DNA from: Sulfurospirillum cavolei
GTDB taxonomy: Bacteria > Campylobacterota > Campylobacteria > Campylobacterales > Sulfurospirillaceae
Direction of reading: 5' to 3'
Assembly: GCF_001548055.1 (NCBI RefSeq)
Contig: NZ_AP014724.1
Coordinates: 744,001 to 808,000, forward strand
DNA length: 64,000 nt
A program made the translations under genes and the position numbers. Below are positions 25,671 through 35,269 of this stretch, in pieces. Below the pieces are notes generated by a model that did no database searches, was not told the origin of the DNA, and saw only the letters and a list, made by a program, of their open reading frames with translations. Position 1 is the stretch's first letter. Every line of letters starts with the position of its first letter.

Positions 25671-27626
25671 ATGAAGCATACGCTTAAAATCACGCTTTTT
25701 TATTTGGTCATGTTTGTCAGTCTCGGGCTTTTTTGGTTTTGGGCGGCAAAACCTTCCGATTCTCTTGTAACGCTTCCCGAGGACGTCAAGCTTCAATGCC
25801 TCTCTTACGCGCCTTTCGGGAAAGACGATTCGCCGTTTGATATTCCAAACGGGTTTAAGCCTTCGCTTGAACAGATGGACAAAGATTTGGCGCATTTGGC
25901 GACGATTACGGGGTGTATTCGAACGTATTCGAGCGTCGGGCTGGAGGCGTTACCCGAAATTGCCCGCAAGCACGGGCTGAAACTTTGGTTGGGTGCATGG
26001 GTCAGCAGTGATGCGAGTTTGACGAAAAAAGAGATCGAAACCGTGATCGCGCTTGCGCAAGAGAACAAAGACATCGTCGAGACCGTCGTCGTCGGCAATG
26101 AAGCGTTATTGCGCCGCGACGTGAGTGCGTCTCAGTTGGTCGCGTATATTCAAAGCGTTAAAGAGGCGTTGCCCGATATGACGATCACGTATGCCGACGT
26201 ATGGGAGTTTTGGAACAAACATCCCGAAGTCGCACCCGCGGTCGATCGCGTGACGATACACATTTTGCCGTATTGGGAAGATAAGCCTATTAGCGTCGAT
26301 AAAGCACTCTTACATGTCAAAGCGATTCGCGAAGCGATGATGCAAAAAATCCCCGACAAAGAGATCGTCATCGGTGAGACGGGTTGGCCGAGTTTCGGGC
26401 GAATGCGCGAAGGTGCTTACCCGAGTGCGGAAAATCAAGCGATTTTTACGCGCGGTTTTGTGAAAATGGCGCAAGAAGGCGGATGGAAATACAACTTTAT
26501 CGAGGCGTTTGACCAACCGTGGAAACGTGTGAGTGAGGGTGCGGTCGGCGGTTATTGGGGACTTTTTGACGCAGATCGCGCGGATAAACATATCTTGCAC
26601 GGATTTGTGAGCAATTATCCGTACGCGCAATGGATGTTTGCGGGAAGTTTTGCTTTAAGTTTGCTCGGGTTGATTTGGCTGGTGCGTATCCAGACGTGCG
26701 CATGTAAAAAAGCGGCGTATTGGTTTGTAAGTTTGTGGGGCGGATCGGTAGCGCTTGTGTGGCAAGCGTATCAGTATTGGATGGTTTCGAGAAATACCCT
26801 TGAGGTCGTTTGGGCGATTTTGTGTTTGGGGCTTGCGTTGATCTTATGGCTCAAAATCGTACGCTACGTGATGACCGAAGAGATGGTTTTTCCGGCACGT
26901 ATGAGCCGTTTGATGTCGGTCGTAACGCTTAGCGAGCCGTTTCAAAAAAGCTTTTTTGCGCATGATCTGTTGCATACGCTCAGCAGCGGCGTTGCTCTTG
27001 TCATGGCACTTTCGATGGCGTTTGACGGACGCTACTTGAATTTCGAGATCGGAACGCTCGGCATCATTACGGCATTTTACGCGATCGCGTATGTGACGAC
27101 CGATCGCAAAGCGTTGAACGGGCTTTTAGAAAAAGTGACGGGCTTGGCACTTTTTATCGCCGCATTGGCGGTACTTTTACACGAAAGCGCACGCAACGAT
27201 TTTGCGCTCAATTGGGTGGTTATGATGGTCGTTTTAGGCTCGACTTTATGGCTTTCCTTGTCTAAAATGTGTGGAATAGTCCGAACGTTCTCGTTTTTGC
27301 TCGTTGCGGCATTGGCGATTTTTGCACTTAAAGAGGGAATTTACGTGAACGAAAAATGGATCGACGTATGCGCGAGCAATCCTTCTCTTTTAACATGTCA
27401 GTTCAAAGTTTGGTTAGGTAAGATCATTTACCTCAATTACGTCGGACTTTCAGGTAGCGTCGTTGCCCTATTTGCCGTGCTCTCGGGCAGTTATCTTTTA
27501 GGCGTGCTCGCGATGGTGATGGGACTGTTTGGTTTGCTAACGTTTAATGGATTTTTAGGCGCGATTCTGGTCGTTTTGGGTTGGTGGGTCGTCGGATACC
27601 GTTTGGGCGAAAAATGTACGTTATAA
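25671..27626 (+). CDS. GH17-domain membrane protein (beta-1,3-glucan-active, putative)
   Basis: 651 residues. One N-terminal helix (about 8-28) leads to a periplasmic TIM-barrel domain (about 40-310) of glycoside hydrolase family 17. The acid/base Glu lies in VVGNEALLR (near E144) and the nucleophile Glu in IGETGWPSFG (near E236). About eight membrane helices fill residues 320-650. The same GH17 domain occurs in NdvB-type cyclic beta-glucan synthases, where it acts as transglycosylase. Here no GT2 synthase is adjacent; alaS follows after 105 bp. It may trim or rearrange a periplasmic or surface glucan, but the substrate is not proven. Confidence 0.75.
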   Translation: MKHTLKITLFYLVMFVSLGLFWFWAAKPSDSLVTLPEDVKLQCLSYAPFGKDDSPFDIPNGFKPSLEQMDKDLAHLATITGCIRTYSSVGLEALPEIARKHGLKLWLGAWVSSDASLTKKEIETVIALAQENKDIVETVVVGNEALLRRDVSASQLVAYIQSVKEALPDMTITYADVWEFWNKHPEVAPAVDRVTIHILPYWEDKPISVDKALLHVKAIREAMMQKIPDKEIVIGETGWPSFGRMREGAYPSAENQAIFTRGFVKMAQEGGWKYNFIEAFDQPWKRVSEGAVGGYWGLFDADRADKHILHGFVSNYPYAQWMFAGSFALSLLGLIWLVRIQTCACKKAAYWFVSLWGGSVALVWQAYQYWMVSRNTLEVVWAILCLGLALILWLKIVRYVMTEEMVFPARMSRLMSVVTLSEPFQKSFFAHDLLHTLSSGVALVMALSMAFDGRYLNFEIGTLGIITAFYAIAYVTTDRKALNGLLEKVTGLALFIAALAVLLHESARNDFALNWVVMMVVLGSTLWLSLSKMCGIVRTFSFLLVAALAIFALKEGIYVNEKWIDVCASNPSLLTCQFKVWLGKIIYLNYVGLSGSVVALFAVLSGSYLLGVLAMVMGLFGLLTFNGFLGAILVVLGWWVVGYRLGEKCTL

Positions 27627-27731
27627 CGTTAAAAGCTCCCTTCAACAGAGTATTTTAGGGCATTTAATAATAGCCTTTAGGTTTTTTCGTTAAAATAGAT
27701 CAATTTTGAATCATGAAATAGGGAAAAAAGT

Positions 27732-30278
27732 ATGGATGTAAGAGCCGAGTTTCTAAAGTTTTTCGAGCAAAAAGGGCATCAGATCGTCGAGAGTTCGCCT
27801 CTCGTTCCCGATGATGCGACGCTGCTGTTTACCAATGCCGGTATGGTTCCTTTTAAGAGTATTTTCACGGGCGAAGTTCCTCGTCCTAACCCGCCGCGCG
27901 CGACGAGTTGTCAGACGTGTATTCGAGCCGGGGGTAAACATAACGACCTTGATAACGTCGGCTACACCGCACGCCATCATACTTTTTTCGAGATGCTCGG
28001 AAACTTTTCGTTCGGCGATTATTTTAAAGAAGATGCTATCTCTCATGCGTGGGAGTTCGTCACCGAAGTGTTAAAACTTCCCAAAGAAAAACTGTGGGTG
28101 ACCGTACATGAAAGCGACGACGAAGCCGAAGCGATTTGGAAAAAACACATCGACGCCTCTCGCATTATGCGCTTTGGCGATAAAGACAACTTTTGGCAAA
28201 TGGGCGATACGGGACCGTGTGGTCCGTGCAGTGAAATCTTCATCGACCAAGGCGCAGAGCATTTTAACACGCCCGAAGATTATATGGGCGGCGACGGCGA
28301 TCGCTTTTTAGAGATTTGGAATCTGGTTTTTATGCAGTACGAGCGCGATAAAGCGGGCGTTTTACACAAACTTCCCAAACCTTCGATCGATACGGGAATG
28401 GGGCTAGAGCGCGTTACGGCGGTCAAAGAGGGTGTGTTTAGCAACTACGACTCATCGCTTTTTATGCCGCTTCTCAATCACGTTGCGACACTGTGCGGTA
28501 AACCTTACGCGTATGCTAGCGGGGCGAGCTATCGCGTCATCGCCGATCATATTCGCGCGGTCTCCTTTTTGTTAGCGCAAGGAACGACGTTCGGTCGCGT
28601 AGGTCGCGGATACGTTTTACGTCGAATTTTACGCCGTGCGGTACGACACGGATACCTTTTAGGACTTCGCGAGCCGTTTATGTACCGCTTGCTCGATACC
28701 TTGTGTGATTTGATGGCGCAGCAGTATCCTTATTTGGCGGAGAAAAAAGAGACGATTGCCGAACAGATCAAAAACGAAGAAGAGAGCTTTTTCACGACGA
28801 TTGCTTCAGGGCTTGAATTGTTTGAAAAAGAGCTTCCCAACACCAAAGAGACGTTTAGCGGCGAAGTGGCGTTTAAACTGTACGACACTTACGGATTTCC
28901 TTTAGATTTGACGGCGGATATGCTCAGAGAAAAAGGACTTAGCGTTAACGAAGCGGAGTTTGAACACTTGATGGCAGAACAAAAAGCACGTTCAAAAGCT
29001 TCTTGGAAAGGCAGCGGCGATAAAGCGACGCAGGGCGATTTTAAACCGCTCTTGGAAAAATTCGGACACAACGCGTTCGTCGGTTACACGCACCAGAGGG
29101 CAACGGGTAAGATATTGGCCTTGTTGGATGAGAACTTCAAAGAGGTTCAAAGCTTGGACGAAAACGGTTGGGTGATGTTTGATCAAACACCGTTTTACGC
29201 GATGAGCGGCGGACAAAGCGGAGATGAAGGAATCGTAGAAGGCTACGGAAAAGTGCTCGATACGAAGAAATTTTTTGATTTGAACCTTTCGTTGGTCGAA
29301 CTTGAAAAACCTTTACATGTCGGCGATACGGTGAACTTAATCGTCGATACGTCACGCTTGGAGATCGAAAAGCACCACAGTGCGACACACTTGCTTCACA
29401 GCGCGCTTCGCAAGGTTTTGGGCGAACATGTCAGTCAAGCGGGCAGTTTGGTCGAAAAAGACCGACTTCGTTTCGATTTTTCCCATCCTAAAGCACTCAA
29501 CAGCGAAGAGTTGACTCAGATCGAAGCTTTCGTCAATGCCGTCGTTGCAAGCGGCGTCGAGGGCATTACGCGATTGATGAACGTCGATGAAGCGAAAAAA
29601 AGCGGTGCGATGGCGTTGTTCGGCGAAAAATACGGTAACGAAGTGCGCGTCGTCAGTTTCGGCGACGCCAGCGTCGAACTTTGCGGCGGAACGCACGTAC
29701 GCAATACGGCCCATATCGGAAGCTTTTTCATCTTAAAAGAGAGCGGCGTGAGTGCCGGCGTGCGACGTATCGAAGCCGTGTGCGGCGGTGCGGCGTTGGC
29801 GTACGCGCAAAACATGCGAAGCGAGCTTGAAGCGATTAAAGAGAGCGTGAAACATAAAGAGCCGTTGATCGGTATTAACCGTCTGAAAGAAGAGCTCAAA
29901 ACGTTAAAATCCGAAGTAGAATCGCTCAACGCACAGGCAGGAAAAGCCGTCGAATCCTTGCAGATGAACGGCGTCGAAGTGATCGTCGATGTTTTAAGCG
30001 CGGGTGACATCAAAGCGCGAATCGACGATTTAAAAAACGAAAGAGACGCGGTTGCGGTTTTATTGCTTCAAGAAAAAGATGACAAAGTGATGATCGCCGC
30101 GGGCGTTAAAAACGCGCCGATTAAAGCGGGTGCATGGATTAAAGCGATTGCTCCGATCGTCGGCGGCGGAGGCGGAGGAAGAGATGATTTCGCACAAGCG
30201 GGCGGGAAAGACGCTTCTAAGATCGAAGAGGCAAAACAAGCCGCCCTTGCGTATGCCAAGGCGGGACTTCAAGGATAA
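27732..30278 (+). CDS. alaS: Alanine--tRNA ligase
   Basis: 848 residues with all AlaRS parts: a class II catalytic core from the start ([20 protein letters not shown], then [10 protein letters not shown]), the editing domain with the zinc ligands [12 protein letters not shown] and CGGTH, and a C-terminal domain with the glycine run [15 protein letters not shown]. It charges tRNA-Ala and hydrolyses mischarged Ser and Gly. One ACATGT word at 29315. Confidence 0.97.
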   Translation: MDVRAEFLKFFEQKGHQIVESSPLVPDDATLLFTNAGMVPFKSIFTGEVPRPNPPRATSCQTCIRAGGKHNDLDNVGYTARHHTFFEMLGNFSFGDYFKEDAISHAWEFVTEVLKLPKEKLWVTVHESDDEAEAIWKKHIDASRIMRFGDKDNFWQMGDTGPCGPCSEIFIDQGAEHFNTPEDYMGGDGDRFLEIWNLVFMQYERDKAGVLHKLPKPSIDTGMGLERVTAVKEGVFSNYDSSLFMPLLNHVATLCGKPYAYASGASYRVIADHIRAVSFLLAQGTTFGRVGRGYVLRRILRRAVRHGYLLGLREPFMYRLLDTLCDLMAQQYPYLAEKKETIAEQIKNEEESFFTTIASGLELFEKELPNTKETFSGEVAFKLYDTYGFPLDLTADMLREKGLSVNEAEFEHLMAEQKARSKASWKGSGDKATQGDFKPLLEKFGHNAFVGYTHQRATGKILALLDENFKEVQSLDENGWVMFDQTPFYAMSGGQSGDEGIVEGYGKVLDTKKFFDLNLSLVELEKPLHVGDTVNLIVDTSRLEIEKHHSATHLLHSALRKVLGEHVSQAGSLVEKDRLRFDFSHPKALNSEELTQIEAFVNAVVASGVEGITRLMNVDEAKKSGAMALFGEKYGNEVRVVSFGDASVELCGGTHVRNTAHIGSFFILKESGVSAGVRRIEAVCGGAALAYAQNMRSELEAIKESVKHKEPLIGINRLKEELKTLKSEVESLNAQAGKAVESLQMNGVEVIVDVLSAGDIKARIDDLKNERDAVAVLLLQEKDDKVMIAAGVKNAPIKAGAWIKAIAPIVGGGGGGRDDFAQAGGKDASKIEEAKQAALAYAKAGLQG

Positions 30279-30281
30279 ACG

Positions 30282-30779
30282 ATGCGGGATCTGATTACGG
30301 AAATCTTCAGCGATTTTAGTCGAATCATCGTCTTTTTGCATATCATCAGTGCCGCTATTCTTATCGGCAGTATGTTTGTGATGCGCTTTGTGATTCAACC
30401 GGTCGAAGTGGACATTCCCGACGTAAAGATTAAATTTACCAGTTGCATCAATATGCTACGTCGGTATATCGTTTTTCTGGTTCCGGTGATGTTGATTATC
30501 GCCGGTACGTCCGTGTTTATGCATATCGGATTAGGGTTTAAAAACGGTCATCCGATGAGTAACATTATGGTGCATACGAAAGAGGCGTTGTGGACGTTTA
30601 TTACTTTCAATTTTATTTACATGTACTTCAAATATCTGAAAGCCAAAAAAGGTTTTGACGAAGAAAATTACATCGAGACGGAAGAAAACGTCATCTTGAT
30701 GGTGCGCTATTTGATCCCGCTCAATCTTTTATTGGCATTGATTTCAGTCTATTTCGGCGTGATTTTGAGGGGTTATTAA
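30282..30779 (+). CDS. Small four-helix membrane protein, function unknown
   Basis: 165 residues with four hydrophobic helices (about 16-38, 63-85, 103-118, 140-160) and short loops. The arrangement FLHIISAAILIGSMFVMRF resembles the start of CopD/DUF2269-like inner-membrane proteins, but I cannot assign a family firmly. It starts 3 bp after alaS and ends 1 bp before maf, so it belongs to that operon. Confidence 0.7.
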   Translation: MRDLITEIFSDFSRIIVFLHIISAAILIGSMFVMRFVIQPVEVDIPDVKIKFTSCINMLRRYIVFLVPVMLIIAGTSVFMHIGLGFKNGHPMSNIMVHTKEALWTFITFNFIYMYFKYLKAKKGFDEENYIETEENVILMVRYLIPLNLLLALISVYFGVILRGY

Positions 30780-30780
30780 G

Positions 30781-31332
30781 ATGCAAACCATCGTACTAGG
30801 CTCTTCTTCGATAACCCGAGCGGAACTTTTGAGTCGATTTTGCGTTCCTTTCGTGCAAAGGGATACGGGATTTGACGAAGAACAATTATGCATCGACGAT
30901 CCGGCACATTTCGTGTATCACGCCACGAAAGGAAAGATGCAAAGTTATCTTGACACTTACGCGTTAGATATGCCCGTTTTATGCGCCGATACGGTTGTTA
31001 CGGCAAACCGCCAGATTTTACGAAAAGCCAAAGATCGAGCGGACGCCAAACGCATTTTAGAGCTTCAAAGCGGGAATACGGTCAGCATTATTACATGTAT
31101 GATTTATAAATCCAAAACGTGCGAGTTGATCGACCTTGCGTCAACGAATTATCGTTTTGCGCCGTTTGAAAAAGCGGATTTGGAAGCCTATTTAAACACT
31201 GACGCGTGGGTCGGCAAAGCAGGGGCATGCATGGTCGAAGGCTTTTGTAAATCTTACATTCAAGAGGTCACGGGACTGGAAAGTACCGCCATGGGCTTAA
31301 GCGTCGAAAGACTGCTACCGTTTTTATCCTAA
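30781..31332 (+). CDS. maf: Maf-type nucleotide pyrophosphatase
   Basis: 183 residues. It opens with VLGSSSITRAELLSRF, the phosphate-binding N-terminus of Maf (usually SxSPRRxELL), and has the catalytic CADTVV. Maf proteins hydrolyse the pyrophosphate bond of non-canonical or canonical NTPs, cleaning the nucleotide pool. The ASPRR-type arginines are changed to SSITR, so specificity may differ. As I remember it, alaS-maf-pbpA is also the order in Campylobacter. Confidence 0.88.
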   Translation: MQTIVLGSSSITRAELLSRFCVPFVQRDTGFDEEQLCIDDPAHFVYHATKGKMQSYLDTYALDMPVLCADTVVTANRQILRKAKDRADAKRILELQSGNTVSIITCMIYKSKTCELIDLASTNYRFAPFEKADLEAYLNTDAWVGKAGACMVEGFCKSYIQEVTGLESTAMGLSVERLLPFLS

Positions 31333-31334
31333 CG

Positions 31335-32426
31335 ATGTACGAACACGAACTTCAAGCCATCCGCAAAGCCAACCGATACCGAACCAAAACAGTATACGAT
31401 GAAGGCATTCACGATTTCAGCTCCAACGACTATTTGGGACTTGCCGAAAATAAAACGCTTTTTGAACGTGCGGTTGCGCACGTTTCGATGTACAAAACGC
31501 ATGCACCCAAAGCATCGATTTTGGTCAACGGCTATCACCCGATTCATGAAGAATTTGAAACATTGGTCGCGCGTCAAAACGGATTTGAAACGGCGTTGGT
31601 ATGCGGAAGCGGTTTTTTAGCCAATTTTTCGTTGATAGAAGCGTTACCGCGTAAAAAAGACCTGTTGATTTTGGATGAAGAGTATCATGCCAGCGGTATG
31701 GTGGCGTCCAAAACGGTGGATGCGGAAGTCTTGACGTTTCGACACAACGACGCCGATCATTTGGAAAGCCTCATCAACTCTCGTCCTCATAACCGCGTGA
31801 TTATCGCGGTCGAGGGCATTTACTCCATGAGCGGAGATCTTCTCAACCGTGCGATTTTCGAGATTGCCGATCGCTACAACGCCTTATTGATCGTCGATGA
31901 AGCGCACAGTGTGGGCGTCGTGGGAGACCATCTTCGCGGTGTTTTCGACTTATTCGGCATTACGCCCCAAGCCAATCATATCAAAATGGGCACGCTTGGA
32001 AAAGCGTTAGGCAGTTACGGAGCGTATATCTTATGCAGTGCGCATATTGCCGAGTTTTTAAATAACCGCGCCAAGGCGATTATTTACACGACGGCTCCTT
32101 CGCTTTTTGACATTGCGCTGGGATACCAAGGTTTTTTATACGTGATGAAACACGTACACAGCTTAAAAGAGGCGATTAACGTGCGCCAAACGCTGATGCA
32201 AAAATGCCTCCAGATCACGATGCCCGGACTGATCGGCTCGTATGCGATGGAAGATAACGCACAAACTTTAGCCTTGCAAAAGAGTCTTTTGGAAGCAGGA
32301 TTTACGGTCGGTGCGATTCGACCGCCGACCGTTCCCGCGCCTATTTTGCGGATCATTCCGCGACTAGCGGAGTCTATCGAAGATTTGGAAACGCTTTGCT
32401 TGTTGATCGAAAAGGCGCGTGCTTGA
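31335..32426 (+). CDS. bioF: BioF-like alpha-oxoamine synthase (8-amino-7-oxononanoate synthase)
   Basis: 363 residues of the PLP fold-type I alpha-oxoamine synthase family. Visible: FSSNDYLGLA near the start, VEGIYSMSGD, IVDEAHSVGVVG (the Asp and His that hold PLP) and the Schiff-base lysine region HIKMGTLGKALGSYGAY. The expected reaction is pimeloyl-ACP plus alanine to 8-amino-7-oxononanoate, the first committed biotin step. bioD is in the same window but 19 kb away. Length is slightly below the usual 380-390; a different alpha-oxoamine synthase role cannot be fully excluded. Confidence 0.85.
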   Translation: MYEHELQAIRKANRYRTKTVYDEGIHDFSSNDYLGLAENKTLFERAVAHVSMYKTHAPKASILVNGYHPIHEEFETLVARQNGFETALVCGSGFLANFSLIEALPRKKDLLILDEEYHASGMVASKTVDAEVLTFRHNDADHLESLINSRPHNRVIIAVEGIYSMSGDLLNRAIFEIADRYNALLIVDEAHSVGVVGDHLRGVFDLFGITPQANHIKMGTLGKALGSYGAYILCSAHIAEFLNNRAKAIIYTTAPSLFDIALGYQGFLYVMKHVHSLKEAINVRQTLMQKCLQITMPGLIGSYAMEDNAQTLALQKSLLEAGFTVGAIRPPTVPAPILRIIPRLAESIEDLETLCLLIEKARA

Positions 32427-33118
32427 GCTTTACATGTCAGCGTTTAACGATCCGCCATCAAGAACACGTTCTTGTCGACACGGCGTTTTCGTTTGAACGC
32501 TCGTTTGCTCTGATCGGGCAAAGCGGCAGTGGAAAAAGTTTGACGCTCAAAGCACTTTTGGGGATGTTGCCTCAAGCCTTGGACGTGACGTTGGAGTATC
32601 ACGCTTCGTATGAACTCGTTCGCGGTCATACGGTCGCATTTGTTCCTCAAAACCCGTTTACGGCACTCTCTCCCTTAACCAAAATAGGGCGGCAATTTCT
32701 TCGGGACGAAGCCAAAACAAACGCCTATTTAGAAATGGTCGAACTGGATCCTGCTTTAGCCAATCGCTTTCCTTCCGAACTCAGCGGCGGGCAATTGCAA
32801 CGTATTTGTATTGCGATGGCACTTTCTTTGGAGCCGAAACTCTTGCTTTTAGACGAACCGACGACGGCGTTGGACGAAGAGAGCAAAGAGACCGTATTGC
32901 GCTTGATACGGCGGTTGCAAAACGTTTACGGTTTTGATATGCTTTTTGTCACGCACGATATCGAAACCATTCGCAACGTGTGCGACGAAGTCGGTATTTT
33001 ACAAAACGGACGATTGATCGAGCAAGGGCGCGGTTCGGACATTTTTTCGTCTCCGAAAGAAGCCTATACGCAAGCCTTATTTGCTTCCGGATTTAAACAA
33101 AGGAGTTTTAGAACGTGA
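32423..33118 (+). CDS. ABC transporter ATP-binding protein (dipeptide/nickel-type)
   Basis: 231 residues from the TTG that overlaps the bioF stop (TTGA). It has Walker A GQSGSGKS, Q-loop FVPQNP, signature LSGGQLQR, Walker B LLLLDEPT and H-loop FVTHD. The helical region and the VGILQNGRLIEQGRGSDIF end fit the DppD/NikD-OppF group, yet no permease or binding protein is nearby, so its partners must be encoded elsewhere. It overlaps the PBP1A start by 4 bp. TTACATGTCA sits a few bases inside the start. Confidence 0.85.
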   Translation: MSFTCQRLTIRHQEHVLVDTAFSFERSFALIGQSGSGKSLTLKALLGMLPQALDVTLEYHASYELVRGHTVAFVPQNPFTALSPLTKIGRQFLRDEAKTNAYLEMVELDPALANRFPSELSGGQLQRICIAMALSLEPKLLLLDEPTTALDEESKETVLRLIRRLQNVYGFDMLFVTHDIETIRNVCDEVGILQNGRLIEQGRGSDIFSSPKEAYTQALFASGFKQRSFRT

Positions 33119-35037
33119 AATTTATTTTAACGACGATTTTTATGATTATGTTTGCCGGCATTTTAGCCGTACTTTTTCTCTACGCGCAAATTCGTTTCGA
33201 TGCCGATAAAATTATTCATTACAGTCCGAAACTAACCACGCAGATTTACGATCGTAACGGCGAATTGATAGCCAATTTATTTGATGAAGAAAACCGTTTG
33301 TTCGTCGAGTACAAAGAGATTCCCGCGCGGGTGATCGAAGCTTTGGTCGCAACCGAAGATACGTCGTTTTTCGAGCACAGCGGTATTAATCTCGAAGCGA
33401 TTTTCAGAGCACTCGTCAAAGACCTTCAAGCGATGAAGATGGTCGAGGGGGCTAGTACGGTGACGCAACAATTGATTAAAAATACCGTTTTAACACGTCA
33501 AAAAACGCTTTCGCGCAAACTGAACGAAGCGGTTTTAGCTTACATCGTCGAAGCGGAGCTTAGTAAAGAAGAGATTTTAGAACGCTATTTTAACCATGTG
33601 TATTTCGGACACGGCTATTACGGTATTAAAACAGCGGCACTCGGGTATTTCAAAAAAAACCTCGATGCTTTGAGCATCAAAGAGATCGCGATTTTGGTCG
33701 GGCTTCCGAAAGCTCCGAGTTCGTACGATCCGACGCGTCATATGGACCTCTCTTTGAGCCGTGCCAATCAAGTCGTCAATCGTATGTATACGCTCGGTTG
33801 GATCAGCGAAGCAGAATACACCAAAGCTACGTTAGAGCATCCCGTCGTATATGACGAAACCTTAACGCGCAATCGCGCTCCTTATGTCGTCGATGAGGTC
33901 GTAAAAGCGGTCGGAAGCGAATACGACGATCTGAAAAAAGGCGGTTATCAGATCTATACGACCGTGGATTTGAAGCTCCAGCATTTGGCACAAGAAGCGT
34001 TAAAAGTCGGTTATAACGGTATGGCATCGCGCGCGAAAGATATGAATCTCTCCGAACTCAACGGTGCGATGGTGGTTATGGAAAACGGTTCGGGTAACGT
34101 GTTGGCTTTGGTCGGCGGTATCGATTATGCCAAAAGCAGTTTTAACCGTGCCACCCAAAGTAAACGCCAACCCGGTTCGAGTTTTAAACCGTTTATTTAT
34201 CAAAAAGCATTGGATTGGGGGTATTCGCCGCTTTCCGAAATTCCCGATATTTCGCGTACGTTCGTCAACAGCGAAACGGACGAAGAGTGGAAACCGAAAA
34301 ATTATGAAAACGATTTTGAGGGCTTGATTACGCTTAAAGAAGCGTTGGTGCATTCGCGCAACCTTGCGACGATCAATCTACTCTCGATCTTGGGACTCGA
34401 TAGCGTTTATAAAGAGTTGAAAAAAGACGGATTTAAAAGCCTTTCGATGGACTTGACTTTAGCCCTCGGAAGTTTCGGTATTTCACCTTTGGAATTCAGC
34501 AGTTTTTATTCAATGTTTCCGAATTACGGGGTTAAAACGGAGCCGCTTTTGGTCAAAAAAGTCATCAATCGTGACGGCGTCGAAAAGGTTTACGAGACGA
34601 AGTCTACGACGGTAACGACTCCGGAGCAAAGCTTTTTGATGATCGATATGATGCGTGAAGTCGTTAAGCGCGGTACCGGAAGAAATGCACAAGTTGCGGG
34701 CATTGAAATCGCCGGAAAAACCGGTACGACGAACAGCAACGTAGATACATGGTTTTGCGGGTTTTCTCCGGACATCGAAATCATCACATGGTACGGCAAC
34801 GATAACAACACGCCGCTGAAAAAAGGCGAAACAGGCGGTCGTGCGGCAGCTCCGGCATTTAAATATTTTATGGGTAAATACCTTGAGATGTACCCTGAAA
34901 CGACGAGAGAATTTAAAATGCCAGAAGGCGTCGGTTCACGCAAAATTAACGGCGTTATCGAATACTTCACCGAAAAATCGCCTTTTCCGAAAGTGACGAT
35001 TAAACAGCAACAAGACGAAGGCGGCTTGATGTTCTAA
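33115..35037 (+). CDS. pbpA: Class A penicillin-binding protein 1A
   Basis: 640 residues starting at a GTG coupled to the ABC gene. One membrane helix (about 3-24) is followed by a GT51 glycosyltransferase domain with EDTSFFEHSGIN and EGASTVTQQLIKN, then a transpeptidase with SSFK (in QPGSSFKPF), SRN and KTGTT. It polymerises lipid II and cross-links the strands in the periplasm. Last gene of the alaS-maf-bioF-ABC-pbpA run. Confidence 0.95.
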   Translation: MKFILTTIFMIMFAGILAVLFLYAQIRFDADKIIHYSPKLTTQIYDRNGELIANLFDEENRLFVEYKEIPARVIEALVATEDTSFFEHSGINLEAIFRALVKDLQAMKMVEGASTVTQQLIKNTVLTRQKTLSRKLNEAVLAYIVEAELSKEEILERYFNHVYFGHGYYGIKTAALGYFKKNLDALSIKEIAILVGLPKAPSSYDPTRHMDLSLSRANQVVNRMYTLGWISEAEYTKATLEHPVVYDETLTRNRAPYVVDEVVKAVGSEYDDLKKGGYQIYTTVDLKLQHLAQEALKVGYNGMASRAKDMNLSELNGAMVVMENGSGNVLALVGGIDYAKSSFNRATQSKRQPGSSFKPFIYQKALDWGYSPLSEIPDISRTFVNSETDEEWKPKNYENDFEGLITLKEALVHSRNLATINLLSILGLDSVYKELKKDGFKSLSMDLTLALGSFGISPLEFSSFYSMFPNYGVKTEPLLVKKVINRDGVEKVYETKSTTVTTPEQSFLMIDMMREVVKRGTGRNAQVAGIEIAGKTGTTNSNVDTWFCGFSPDIEIITWYGNDNNTPLKKGETGGRAAAPAFKYFMGKYLEMYPETTREFKMPEGVGSRKINGVIEYFTEKSPFPKVTIKQQQDEGGLMF

Positions 35038-35205
35038 CAAGCGTTCATGCACCGATAACATCTTTAAGAATATCGGTCTCAACGCCTTTACCGGTAAAAA
35101 TAGGTTACAATCTCTTCTACATGTTGGATTGGATTCTGTGACTCGAAGTCAAGCTTTAGTGCGCAGTCACAACGTAGCTTTGCGGGCTTTGCCCGAAAAG
35201 CGTGT
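35038..35205. other. Intergenic region with hairpins between pbpA and the glnA terminator
   Basis: No open frame of note. It carries a TTTACCGGTAAA palindrome near 35090, a TGTGACT/AGTCACA inverted repeat around 35138-35171, and a compact hairpin built on CGGGC-TTT-GCCCG near 35183-35195 with flanking GCTTT/AAAGC. One of these could end pbpA transcription, but none has a T-run on this strand. Confidence 0.4.
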
Positions 35206-35248
35206 AAAATAAAAAAGGGAAGGCGACTCTTGCGAGTCGCGCTTCCCT
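35206..35248 (-). terminator. Rho-independent terminator of glnA
   Basis: Read on the minus strand: GGGAAGCGCGACTCG, a three-base loop, then CGAGTCGCCTTCCC, followed by TTTTTTATTT. A long GC-rich stem with a T-tract, 22 bp after the glnA stop. Confidence 0.85.
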
Positions 35249-35269
35249 TGAGGCGTGTTAGGGCTTAGA

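Noticed and set aside
27753-29714. Many antisense open frames across alaS
   Set aside because: CpG-rich codon use leaves long open frames on the opposite strand; none has a family motif or a ribosome site.
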